Below, piece by piece: positions 49,026 to 57,973 of a stretch of 64,000 nucleotides of DNA; the first letter of the stretch is position 1, and every line of letters begins with the position of its first letter. Source of the stretch: Phellopilus nigrolimitatus (lineage: Eukaryota; Basidiomycota; Agaricomycetes; Hymenochaetales; Hymenochaetaceae); the NCBI GenBank assembly GCA_021029095.1, contig JAJOHG010000085.1:1-64000 (forward strand). Reading direction: 5' to 3'. The translations under genes and the position numbers were made by a program. The notes beneath the pieces were generated by a model that did not search any database, was not told the origin of the DNA, and was given only the letters and a program-made list of their open reading frames with translations.

Positions 49026-50161
49026 GGCTAGTTTTTTGTCTTCACGAATCTTGAGGTTTCGTCTTTCTTAGTTTGTTGTTTTAGTTTGGGATTTTTTCTT
49101 GACCTTGTTTCTTGGTGCGAGCGGACTCCGTTATTGCGTTTTCATTGACATCCCCGCCTCGTCTCGCCTCTCGTCTTCCGTTTTTTTTTTCTTTCTTGCA
49201 CCTACCCTTCCCCTCCCAAAACCAAAGAAACGTTCAGTCTGCCCGTCCCGCGCCCGTCGCCTCCAAATCCAAACGGAAGAACTAGTCCGCCTTGGCCCCT
49301 CTTGCGAGCAACCTTCCTCGTCCTGTCTCCAAACCGTGTCGCTGCAGCGCCGCGCCCGGCTCGCGGCGCTCTGTAAATGCTCATCTGTAAGTCCAGCGTT
49401 TATCTTTTATTTAATCCCCGAAACGCTTGAGAGACAAAAAGTGATAGATAATGTTCTGTTCGCAGTATCTTAAAAATCGTGGACCTGTTGTCCTTCCTTG
49501 CCCTTGCCCTTGTCCTTGTCTTTATAGCTCGGATAATTCCCGCCCGCCTGCTGCTTTGCCGACTCTGATGCCTGTGGCTATTCGCCGAGTGCCGATCTGA
49601 TATCCGCTGCCGCCCTCCATCGTCCCATTTGCTTTCCCGTCTTCATCTTTGTTGGTCCCGCGCACTGCAAATTCGCAACCATACCACCATCGCGCTCCCT
49701 CCCTCACGTCCACGTCTACGTCCACATCCACGCCCAACACATGCTATCCATCACGTTCCACCATCACGTGCACATCCCACGTCGCTCTCGATTTCGATAA
49801 TGTCCATGCTAATTCGCGCTAATCTACGCTTTCTTAGTCCGCTCATCTTGTTCTTGTTCTCTCTCATCTTGTCACGCTTCGTTTCTTGTTTCTTGTTTCT
49901 TGCCCACCGCCCGAGCGCGGTTTTCCCTCGTCCCCTGTACAGCGCTCCGTCCCCTCTTGACTCTGTTCCCTTGTCTTTGTTTTTTGGTACGTTCCCGCAC
50001 TGTATCTACTTCTTGCTTTTCTTGGTGTACATAACGTATCGCTGAAGCTGTCTGCGCGTGTACATATATTACTGGGTACGAGATGGCACGAATAAAGCAC
50101 GCTCGAGACAGAACTGGATATGTGTCGCTCGCTGGGCCGGTGCAGGCCGAGCGAAGACCTT

Positions 50162-50300
50162 TTGGTAAGCAAGTCTGCTGGGTTTTGGCCGCCACGAATG
50201 TGAATAAATTCCACGCAACCCTTCTTTACTCCATCATACACGTGATGAATGAGGATTCATGCGACTGGGTTAGTGACCATCTGGATCTTATGTCATACAC
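50162..50300 (-). mobile_element. Ty1/copia retrotransposon RNase H fragment
   Basis: The minus strand reads VYDGVKKGCVEFIHIRGGQN then PADLLTK, the conserved end of the copia RNase H domain (…H(I/V)xGxxNPAD(L/I)xTK). The rest of the element is missing here. It abuts the left arm's inner edge: the homologous arm sequence begins right after LTK. Confidence 0.65.
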
Positions 50301-50363
50301 ATATTTCAACAGTAAGCTCAGTAGTTTGTGAGGTATGTCAATGTCTAGTCATATAGCAAACTA

Positions 50364-50431
50364 ACCTAGTACAATGTAATCTAGTTTAATGAAGTAATTT
50401 GCAGCATTTCTTTGCTTACATTGTACTAGGT
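50364..50431. repeat. Perfect 16-bp inverted repeat in spacer
   Basis: ACCTAGTACAATGTAA at 50364-50379 and its exact reverse complement at 50416-50431, 36-nt loop. It could form a hairpin or be the ends of a small element. Confidence 0.8.
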
Positions 50432-50745
50432 GTATCATTGCACGGACTTGTCTCACACAGCTACAAGCAAAGCTTCATACTTTAGGAGCAATCTTTAACT
50501 ACCACTTAGAATGCTTTCTGAGTTGGATATAGATTGCAATAAAATTGCATTTGTTGTAGCACTTGTCTGTGCCACTTTGCAGGTTTGTTTTCTATATGAA
50601 GTTGCACTCTATCGACCTTTCTGTGCACCAACAACTTATCTTATCCAGAATGTAAGCGTATTTGAAATTCATGTCTGTCTAGTATCATCTGAATCACCAA
50701 CTCTTGTACTGAAACAGTCCACTTCCAGATTTAACAGACTCCAAC

Positions 50746-51261
50746 ATGTCATCTCACACAAAAATTACCCGTGAAGATCCAGACATCACACTGCTTGACG
50801 AAACAGAACAACAACACCAGGAAATAATGAGACATCTTGCCAGTGTCAGAGATGCCCACAGAAAGCAAGTCCGCCGGCATGATGAATTGTATATCGACAA
50901 GCTGGCTGAAAGAACAATTCAACAGTCCAAGGTTTATCTTGGTGCTCTTCGCAGCTATGAAGAGGTGGTGGACAGAGTCAGTAAAATTGTGAAAAAGAAA
51001 CGCCAGATAGAGCCGGAACACCAGGAACAACTTCTGGAAACTGCAGACTCTGCAGAATCTGAAAGAAAACGTAGCGAGATTCTGTTTCAAGAATTTGCAG
51101 AAAAATACACGATTCGAACAATAGTGCTTTTGCAAAAAATAGCACTACGACTTTCCAAGAGACAGCACAGAAAGTTTGATGCAAAGTCAGACGAACTACT
51201 TGCAACAGTTGGTGTAAAAAAGAACAGCGAGGAAAAGTGGAAGAAGATCAATCAAAAATGA
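50746..51261 (+). CDS. Orphan coiled-coil protein in spacer (uncertain)
   Basis: A 171-residue frame with ATG at 50746: MSSHTKITREDPDITLLDET, then a highly charged helical stretch rich in Glu, Gln, Lys and Arg (for example EEVVDRVSKIVKKKRQIEPE; LLQKIALRLSKRQHRKFDAK), ending in a Lys-rich tail. I recognise no family. Codon use is AT-rich and differs from all neighbours. The 87-residue frame 50511-50774 overlaps its start and may be part of a transposon-derived unit. Could be a mobile-element protein or chance. Confidence 0.4.
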   Translation: MSSHTKITREDPDITLLDETEQQHQEIMRHLASVRDAHRKQVRRHDELYIDKLAERTIQQSKVYLGALRSYEEVVDRVSKIVKKKRQIEPEHQEQLLETADSAESERKRSEILFQEFAEKYTIRTIVLLQKIALRLSKRQHRKFDAKSDELLATVGVKKNSEEKWKKINQK

Positions 51262-52866
51262 TGGAAAACACTTGGCCGGCTTATCAATGATGTAAAGGGA
51301 CAGGCAGACAATGAGCGGGGTTGCAATTACATAGATATTTGAAAGTGTATATACCTTAAGTGTCGAGCACTTAACTTGAACCATGGCATTGCTTCTATGC
51401 TTAGTTTCTTCCCACTATCTCTCTTCGCTTCTTTCAGTCTACAATAAACTGCCACAGTTTTTTTCCCCCGTCAATGATACACAAGATCAGATAACTAGTG
51501 AAAGTGCCGCGACTCGAGAATAAAATAAGTGTAGCGGATTCAGAGAGCGAGCAACATCTAAGCTGGAGGCCAGATCCGCTCTGCACCGGAGATCGTAAAT
51601 CGCTAACAATATCAGTGTTGTATGTGGTTAAGACTGGGTGCACAGTCGAGTGCTTTTCTGGTGGGGCTCCCGTACCAGTTTCATTTCACCTGGTTCTCTC
51701 TCTGCCATTCTCGTCCGGGTCTTCGCTCGGCTTGCGCAGGCCCAGCGAGCCACACATCAATTTCCGTGTCATATCCAGTTCTGTCTCGAGCGTCCTTCCG
51801 AGCAATATATGTACACGTGCAGACAGCTTCAGCGATAAGTTATGTACACCAAGAAAAGCAAGATGTAGATACAGTACGAGAATGTGCCAAAAAAAAAGAG
51901 ACAAGGAAACAGAGTCAAGAGGGGACGGGCTGCTGTACAGGAGACGAGGGAAACCGCGCTCGGGCGGTGGGCAAGAAACAAGAAACAAGAAACAAGAATT
52001 AAGAAACGAAGCGTGACAAGATGAGAGAGAACAAGAACAAGATGAGGGGACTAAGAAAGCGTAGATTAGCGCGAATTAGCATGGACATTATCGAAATCGA
52101 GAGCGACGTGGGATGTGCATGTGATGGTGAAACGTGATGGACGGCATGTATTGGGCGTGGACGTGGACGTGGACGTGAGGGTGGACGTGGACGTGAGGGA
52201 GGGAGCGCGATGATGGTATGGTTGCAAATTTGCAGTACGCGGGACCAACAAGGAGGAATGCGGGAAAGCAAATGGGACGATGGAGGGCGGTAGCGGATAT
52301 CAAATCGGCACTCGGCGAATAGCTACAGGCATCAGAGTCGGCAAAGCAGCAAGCGGGCGGTAATTATCCGAGCTATAAAGACAAGGGCAAGGGCAAGGAA
52401 GGACAACAGGTCCACGATTTTTAAGATACTGCAAACAGAACATTATCTATCACTTTTTGTCTCTCAAGCGTTTCGGGGATTAAATAAAAGATAAACGCTG
52501 GACTTACAGATGAGCAATTACAGAGCGCCGCGAGCCGGGCGCGGCGCTGCAGCGACACGGTTTGGAGACAGGACGAGGAGGGTTGCTCGCAAGAGGGGCC
52601 AAGGCGGACTAGTTCTTCCGTTTGGATTTGGAGGCGACGGGCGCGGGAAGGGCAGATTGTACTTTTCTTTGGTTTTGGGAGGGGAAGGGCAGGTGCAAGA
52701 AAAAAAAAAAACGGAAGACGAGAGGCGAGACGAGGTAAGGATGTCAATGAAAACGCAATAACGGAGTCCACTCGCACCAAGAAACAAAGTACAGAAAAAA
52801 TCCCAAACTAAAACAACAAACTAAGAAAGACGAAACCCCAAGATCCGTGAAGACAAAAAACCAGCC
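51262..52866. other. Spacer end and right-arm 3' flank of velvet gene
   Basis: No supported gene. From about 51720 onward the sequence is the mirror of 50161-49026. Confidence 0.5.
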
Positions 52867-55143
52867 TCACGCATTCCCGCGCTTCTTGCCCCGGCCGCGG
52901 CCCCGCGCCACGCCCCCAGCAGCGGCGGCGGCGGCAGCGGCAGCCGCGCCCTCGAGGTAGCGCCGCGGCGCGTCGACACCGCGCGGCAGCGGGCCCGCGC
53001 CCGGCGGCGAGCCCACGCTCGCCCCGCTGCTCCCGTCGTGCTCCGCGTCTCCGCCCGCCCGGCGCGCGCCCGCGCCAGCGTTCGTCAGCGACGTGCGTTT
53101 CCCACCTGCCGCGCGCCCCCCGCGCTTCGCCGCGCTGCCCCTGCTCCTCCCGCCGCTGCCGCCGCCGCCGCCCGCGCTGCTGGGCGTGCTCCTGTCTCCT
53201 CCTCCGCCTCCCCCAGCGCCGCCCGAGCCGCCCCCGCGGCGCTTGCGCTCCGTCTCGCGAATGTTCACGCGGATGCCCCAGCGCGAGAGGTGCTTCGTGA
53301 GCTCCGTGCTCGCCTTCAGGCCGGGGAACTCCTTCGTGCTGTACACCGCGAACGCGCCGCCGAAGCACTGCGCGAGCACCGGCACGTCGTCCGCGCCCGC
53401 CGTCCGGCTGAACAGGTCGAAGAACCGGTACCGCGGCCGGAACAGGCCCTCGAGCTTGACGGACAGGTCCGAGAACACGAAGTAGATCACGTTCTTGCCC
53501 GTGAGGTCGAGGATGCTTGCCGCGTGGCTGTAGTACTCCCCGAAGAGCACGCGCGTGAGCTTGTCGGCCTCTGTTGGCGGGGGCAGCGCGTCCGGGTCGA
53601 TGCGCGTCAGCGGCGGGGCCTGCGCGTGCGTGTGCGTCGTGTACGAGCCGTGCGCGGGGTATCCATGTGCGGAGGACGCGTAAGCCTGTGATGGGTACGC
53701 GTGCGTCGCTGCGGAAGATAAGCGTGAGCGTCGTCCATCATCAGACGAAGAGCACGCACTATAGGGCGAGACAGGCGAGACGGGAGACGCGCCCGAGTCC
53801 CAGCCGGCCTCTTCACGCTGCTGCTGGCCGTACCCTCCATACGACCCCACGGGCGAGACGGGCGAGACGGCATCCGCGTGCTGCTCCGCCTGCAGCATGC
53901 TCTCTCGCCGACGCCGACGCTCATCCGCGTCCGTGTACAGCGCGAGCGTATGCGGTGGCGGATGCGCGTTCGGGTACGCGTACGGCGCATACGCCTCCTG
54001 GCCTTGCTGCTGCGGGTGAGGGTGTGGATGCGTATACGGCGCGCCCTGCTGCTGGAGCCCGAGGTCGGCAAGCTCGGTCGGGCTCGGCGGGATGGTGACG
54101 CGGAAGAGGTCGACCTGGCAGATGAGCCCGCCGATCTCGACGTCCTCCGCGGGGACCTCACGCTCGTGCTCCTCCGGCGTGCCCGCGGCGACGCGCTCGA
54201 AGTAGCGCAGCGCGACGACCGGCGGCGGGTCGAGCGGCCGGCGGTCCTTGCGCACCGCGCGCGCCGCTGCGGGCGTCTCGGGCGACTTGCCCTTGTCGCT
54301 GTCTGGGGAGGCGGCGGGGTGCGCCGCGCCGGCTGATGTGGGTGCAGAGACAGAGGCAGGCGCGGACGCGGACGCGGAGGCCGGGGCGGCGCCGGTGGTG
54401 GTAGTGGTGGGCGGGTCGGCGCACTTGCGGCCGAGATCTGCCTTCTGGACCTCGACGATCTCGGCGCGCACGGTGCGCCCCGCGAAGGGCCCCGTCGCGA
54501 AGGTGAGGGGCGCGCCGATCGCGCGCGTCGTGTGGCGCCGCGCGGCCGCGAGCGTGGGCGAGGGGTGTCCCGCGGGCGCTTGCGTCGTTGGCGCCGCAGG
54601 ATAGGATTGGGATTGGGACTGGGCGTGCGCGGTGGAGGTGGAAGTGGAGGCGGCGCCGGCGGTGTGAGCGGGGGTGTGGACGTAGGAGGCCTGCAGGGAC
54701 GGCGACGCGGTGTAGAGCGACGCGTGCGTGTACGTCGGCGACGCGAGCGCGTACGATGTGTACGCGGGCGTCTCCTGCTCCTCGTGGTATCCCTCCTCCG
54801 CCTGGTAGAGCCCCGGCGCCGCGTGCGCGGGTGCGGCGCTGTACTGGTGGGCGGCCATGCGCGGGAGGGCGAAAGTCGGCGCGGAGTGCACGGGCGGGGC
54901 GGGCTGCGGGGCGGGCGCGGCGGGTGCGGCGGCGTAGTACATGTCGCCCTCGTTGCCACCGGCATGTGGGTCGTGGTGCAGCGCGGGGAGGCGCGCCTGG
55001 AACTGGTGCTGCGCGTGGTGGGTGGACCGCGGGGAGGCCGGGGCGGGCGTGTAGAACGGTGTTGGATGGGAAGACGAGGCTGTCATCGCGCTCCCTCCTA
55101 GGTTTGCGGCTCTGTGATGCATGCCGCCACCGGGGTCGTTCAT
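52867..55143 (-). CDS. Velvet-family transcription factor, right-arm copy
   Basis: A single exon of 758 residues, mirror of 46746-49025. All velvet-domain blocks are kept (GRTVRAEIVEVQKADLG; GKNVIYFVFSDLSVKLEG; FAVYSTKEFPGLKASTEL). Differences are small: insertion of DPH after PALHH, AAPAAPAPQ where the left has AAPAAQPQ, a shorter Gln run, GGGGSGGRS against GGGGNGWRS, and a few substitutions. No stop or frameshift is seen. It ends GRGRGKKRGNA like the left copy. Both copies therefore appear functional, transcribed toward each other. The recent or homogenised state is striking next to the diverged J-domain copies. Confidence 0.9.
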   Translation of the reverse strand: MNDPGGGMHHRAANLGGSAMTASSSHPTPFYTPAPASPRSTHHAQHQFQARLPALHHDPHAGGNEGDMYYAAAPAAPAPQPAPPVHSAPTFALPRMAAHQYSAAPAHAAPGLYQAEEGYHEEQETPAYTSYALASPTYTHASLYTASPSLQASYVHTPAHTAGAASTSTSTAHAQSQSQSYPAAPTTQAPAGHPSPTLAAARRHTTRAIGAPLTFATGPFAGRTVRAEIVEVQKADLGRKCADPPTTTTTGAAPASASASAPASVSAPTSAGAAHPAASPDSDKGKSPETPAAARAVRKDRRPLDPPPVVALRYFERVAAGTPEEHEREVPAEDVEIGGLICQVDLFRVTIPPSPTELADLGLQQQGAPYTHPHPHPQQQGQEAYAPYAYPNAHPPPHTLALYTDADERRRRRESMLQAEQHADAVSPVSPVGSYGGYGQQQREEAGWDSGASPVSPVSPYSACSSSDDGRRSRLSSAATHAYPSQAYASSAHGYPAHGSYTTHTHAQAPPLTRIDPDALPPPTEADKLTRVLFGEYYSHAASILDLTGKNVIYFVFSDLSVKLEGLFRPRYRFFDLFSRTAGADDVPVLAQCFGGAFAVYSTKEFPGLKASTELTKHLSRWGIRVNIRETERKRRGGGSGGAGGGGGGDRSTPSSAGGGGGSGGRSRGSAAKRGGRAAGGKRTSLTNAGAGARRAGGDAEHDGSSGASVGSPPGAGPLPRGVDAPRRYLEGAAAAAAAAAAGGVARGRGRGKKRGNA

Positions 55144-55627
55144 CGTCGTGGTTTCACTGGAAAACAGAGATCAGCTTATCAATGCCGACGTCGACGAAGA
55201 GAAAAAAAAGGAAGGCGGGATCGGCAGGAGGGCGGGCGGCGGCAGTGTGGAACGACGATCGGGGCGCGGTGATGGGATTGCGATGGCGGTGACGATGACG
55301 ATGTGGAGGAGATCAATCAAAGAAGGCGGCAAAAGACGGACTCCAGGAAACGGTCCAAGAGGCGATGATGCAAAACGTGATGCGACGACGCACACGCACA
55401 CGACCGACGACAAAAAAAAAAGAGAGAAAAAAAGAGAGAAAAAAACGCACGGGCTGCTCGTTGCGTCGGCGTCGGGCGTCTGGGATGATGCACGTCGAGC
55501 GGGACGTTGTGGACGATGAGCGGACGGTCGGGTGTCGTGTGCCGTGTACGGGGACGTTGTTGTAGAGATAGAGGAGACGAAGGGGAGCTGAGGACCGGGA
55601 GCTGGGCGGAGTTTTTCTCATCACCTC

Positions 55628-55635
55628 TTTTTATA
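55628..55635 (-). promoter_or_regulatory. TATA box of right velvet gene
   Basis: TATAAAAA on the minus strand, mirror of the left copy's ATATAAAAGG. Confidence 0.5.
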
Positions 55636-56222
55636 TTTTACTTATCACGTAATTAGGGTCCGAGGGCCTTTAATGCTACGTCATTTGCCTCGGGGTGTCT
55701 TTCCTTGTCCTGCCTCGGAGAGCGTGTACGAAATCATGCAATGTTCATTATGCAATCGAGGACTCTCACTTGGACTCGGGCTCGCTCGTCTTTATACGAT
55801 GCAGCCATCCATGCACTTACAGAGTCTGTCCCGCATCAATCTTGTAATTTATTTCCAAAATTTCCTAACCCGCCTTCTCATCTGTTACCGAAAATAAAAG
55901 GAGAGCATGAGGAGCGGCGGCAAAACCAAGAAAAGTGTGGCGCGTACGCAAAAAATGTGCATCGAGGAGTCTCGCTTGGGCTCGGGCTCGCTCGTCTTCA
56001 TACGAAACAGCATCCATGCACTCTTAGCCTGCCCCGCGTCAGTCTTGAAAATTTTTCCAAACGTTCCCAACCCGCCTTCTCATATTGTTTCTTTAATTAT
56101 CGAAAATGAAAACGGAGAGGAAAAGGAGCGGAGGCAGAAACAAAAGCGTGGTGCGCCGATCCCCCGCCCCCAGGCTCGCGTCGTCTAGCGTCGATCCTTC
56201 ACGCACCGGGAGCTCGGTCAGT

Positions 56223-56510
56223 CTACGCTGTACGTACGCTCCATGCCGTAATCCACTCGGTTGACAACGACGCCTTCTTGTCATCGTACCGCCTCCGAAT
56301 CTCTGCCGCCGAAGTCGCGTCGAGTTCCGTGTCGTCCTGCCTTTCCCGGCGGGCGGCGCTCGCGGTACTGTAAGCACCCTCTGCTGCACGACAAAACCGA
56401 AGACACAAAGATGGAGAAAGGCGAGCAATGCTTTTCATTATTACAATGGTCGCGGAACTACCCTCCTCCGGCGCATTGGTGTCCAGCGAATCAAGCTCTA
56501 TCTCCGTCAC
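56223..56510 (-). CDS. Unknown exon-like frame conserved in both arms (right)
   Basis: MTEIELDSLDTNAPEEGSS ... IRRRYDDKKASLSTEWITA; counterpart of 45335-45670. No family recognised. Possibly one exon of a decayed or unannotated gene. Confidence 0.25.
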   Translation of the reverse strand: MTEIELDSLDTNAPEEGSSATIVIMKSIARLSPSLCLRFCRAAEGAYSTASAARRERQDDTELDATSAAEIRRRYDDKKASLSTEWITAWSVRTA

Positions 56511-57973
56511 AATCGCGTTTGCTGGTATATATTCTTACGCCAGTAGTGCCCTGCTCGAGCGACGCCTATGCGTGTCCGCTCAACACTCGTTGCTTGACGA
56601 CAACCGCCGCCGCCTTCACCTCGTTCTCCGATTCCCACGAGGCTAGTCGCGCAAGACGTGTTTGGCAAAGACATAAACGCGCTATAGCGCGCTTTTCTTC
56701 GACCGAGTCCGTCGAGGAATCTGACGCCGAAGTGCGTACGTAGATCCTCGACCTTTACTGCCGCCTTGCTCGCCAGGCCCGTCATCCCAGGTATCAAGTC
56801 CAAGAAAGAGGAGTTCGCGGGGCGGACTGAATAATGACAACTGTAGGAGCTTTCATCCCAACGACTCGTCCTTACATCCGAGCCATGCCACAAACGCAAA
56901 CATTCCATTTAGTAGAACGGCAGGAGAAAGTCCAGCCCGTCGACGAGTCCGCGATCAAACCCTGTCCTCGACTCTCTATCGAAGAGTCTTCCCTAAGGTT
57001 GGTCATCCTCGTATACTGCATACAACCACCAGAGAGTTATGCTCACAGAGCCTGAATTTGCTTCAGGCTTCCTCTTCAGAGCCCCGCGACAGCCGACATG
57101 CATTCTTCTCGTTTATTCATTCCTGCACGTCCCAGAACATGTCCTGCTCATCCCACAAAACAGGAAGCTGGTCGTGACGTCGATGTGCGGCAGATACTTG
57201 GCCTTATTGCGGAGTATACGAAGGCCCACTCGTCCCAATATCAAGTACAAGAAAGTGAAGTGACAATATACGGTGACTGGAGGTCTCGTCCCGATGGTTT
57301 CCGACCCCATGGGTCATGTCCAAATGCTTGTACAAATCGAAAGCAGACTCGCATATTATAGCGCAATTCACGCATGACATATTTCTGAACGAAGTCTTTC
57401 TCTAAGGTTAGCCACCCTCGTACACTACATACAACCAGAGAGCCGTGCTCACAGAACCTGAACTTGCTTCAGGCTTCCTCTTCAGTGCTCCGCGACTGCC
57501 GACACGTATTCTTCTCGTCTATTCATTCCTGCAGCAGGCTAGCGAGCGGAGGCAAAAATGAGAATAACGTTGCGCCTCCGATCCCCAACCCGAGCTCGCG
57601 CCGCCTCGCGTCAATCGGGAGCTCGGTCGGCCTACGCAGTACGTACGCTGGGTGCCATAATACATTCGATTGACGACAACTTCTCCTTGTCATCGTGCCG
57701 ACTCCTGACGAAAATGCACTCGACTCGGTGACAGAACACCTGGCGCTGACTTATGAAGCACACTTACTAATCAATGACGTACGTATTCGCAAAGTGATTC
57801 TGCAGTTTCTCATTCTCCGCTTTCGAGCACGCATATTATAACGTGGCAGATTGCCGAACGAGGTCTTTCTCTAATTTAAGCTCGCTAGTATATAACTATT
57901 TAAAAGACGTATATACCCAAGGCTGCGTCAGAATCCTCGCGTCGAAGCCAAGCCACAAACGCGAACATGGCTT

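Larger units (their letters stand above)
42100..50161. repeat. Left arm of giant inverted repeat
   Basis: Homologous, in reverse orientation, to about 51720-60480. Outer match: GTCTTGCAAATTTAA at about 42140 and its reverse complement near 60440. Inner match: GGTCTTCGCTCGG (reverse strand) at about 50150 and at about 51719. In between, the J-domain gene, an unknown stretch, the velvet gene and its 3' region occur in the same order. Similarity is highest around the velvet gene and lowest at the outer end. Confidence 0.92.
49026..50745. other. 3' region of left velvet gene and start of spacer
   Basis: To about 50161 this is arm sequence mirrored at 51720-52866. No gene is supported in it. After 50161 comes unique, AT-rich spacer with a copia fragment and a hairpin. 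Confidence 0.55.
50162..51719. other. AT-rich spacer of the inverted repeat
   Basis: Not duplicated in the arms. AT-rich against the GC-rich arms. It holds a copia RNase H fragment (minus), a 16-bp inverted repeat, and a 171-residue orphan frame (plus). Confidence 0.75.
55144..57973. other. Right-arm stretch between velvet and J-domain genes
   Basis: Contains the velvet 5' leader with its candidate intron (55157-55450), the TATA box at 55628-55635, the 190-bp tandem pair (about 55740-56140), a conserved exon-like frame (56223-56510), and a duplicated segment near 57000-57550. No gene is firmly supported. Confidence 0.5.

Noticed and set aside
49864..50241. A 125-codon minus-strand frame as a full gene
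   Set aside because: Only its first part matches copia RNase H; the rest is arm sequence that is non-coding in the mirror copy.
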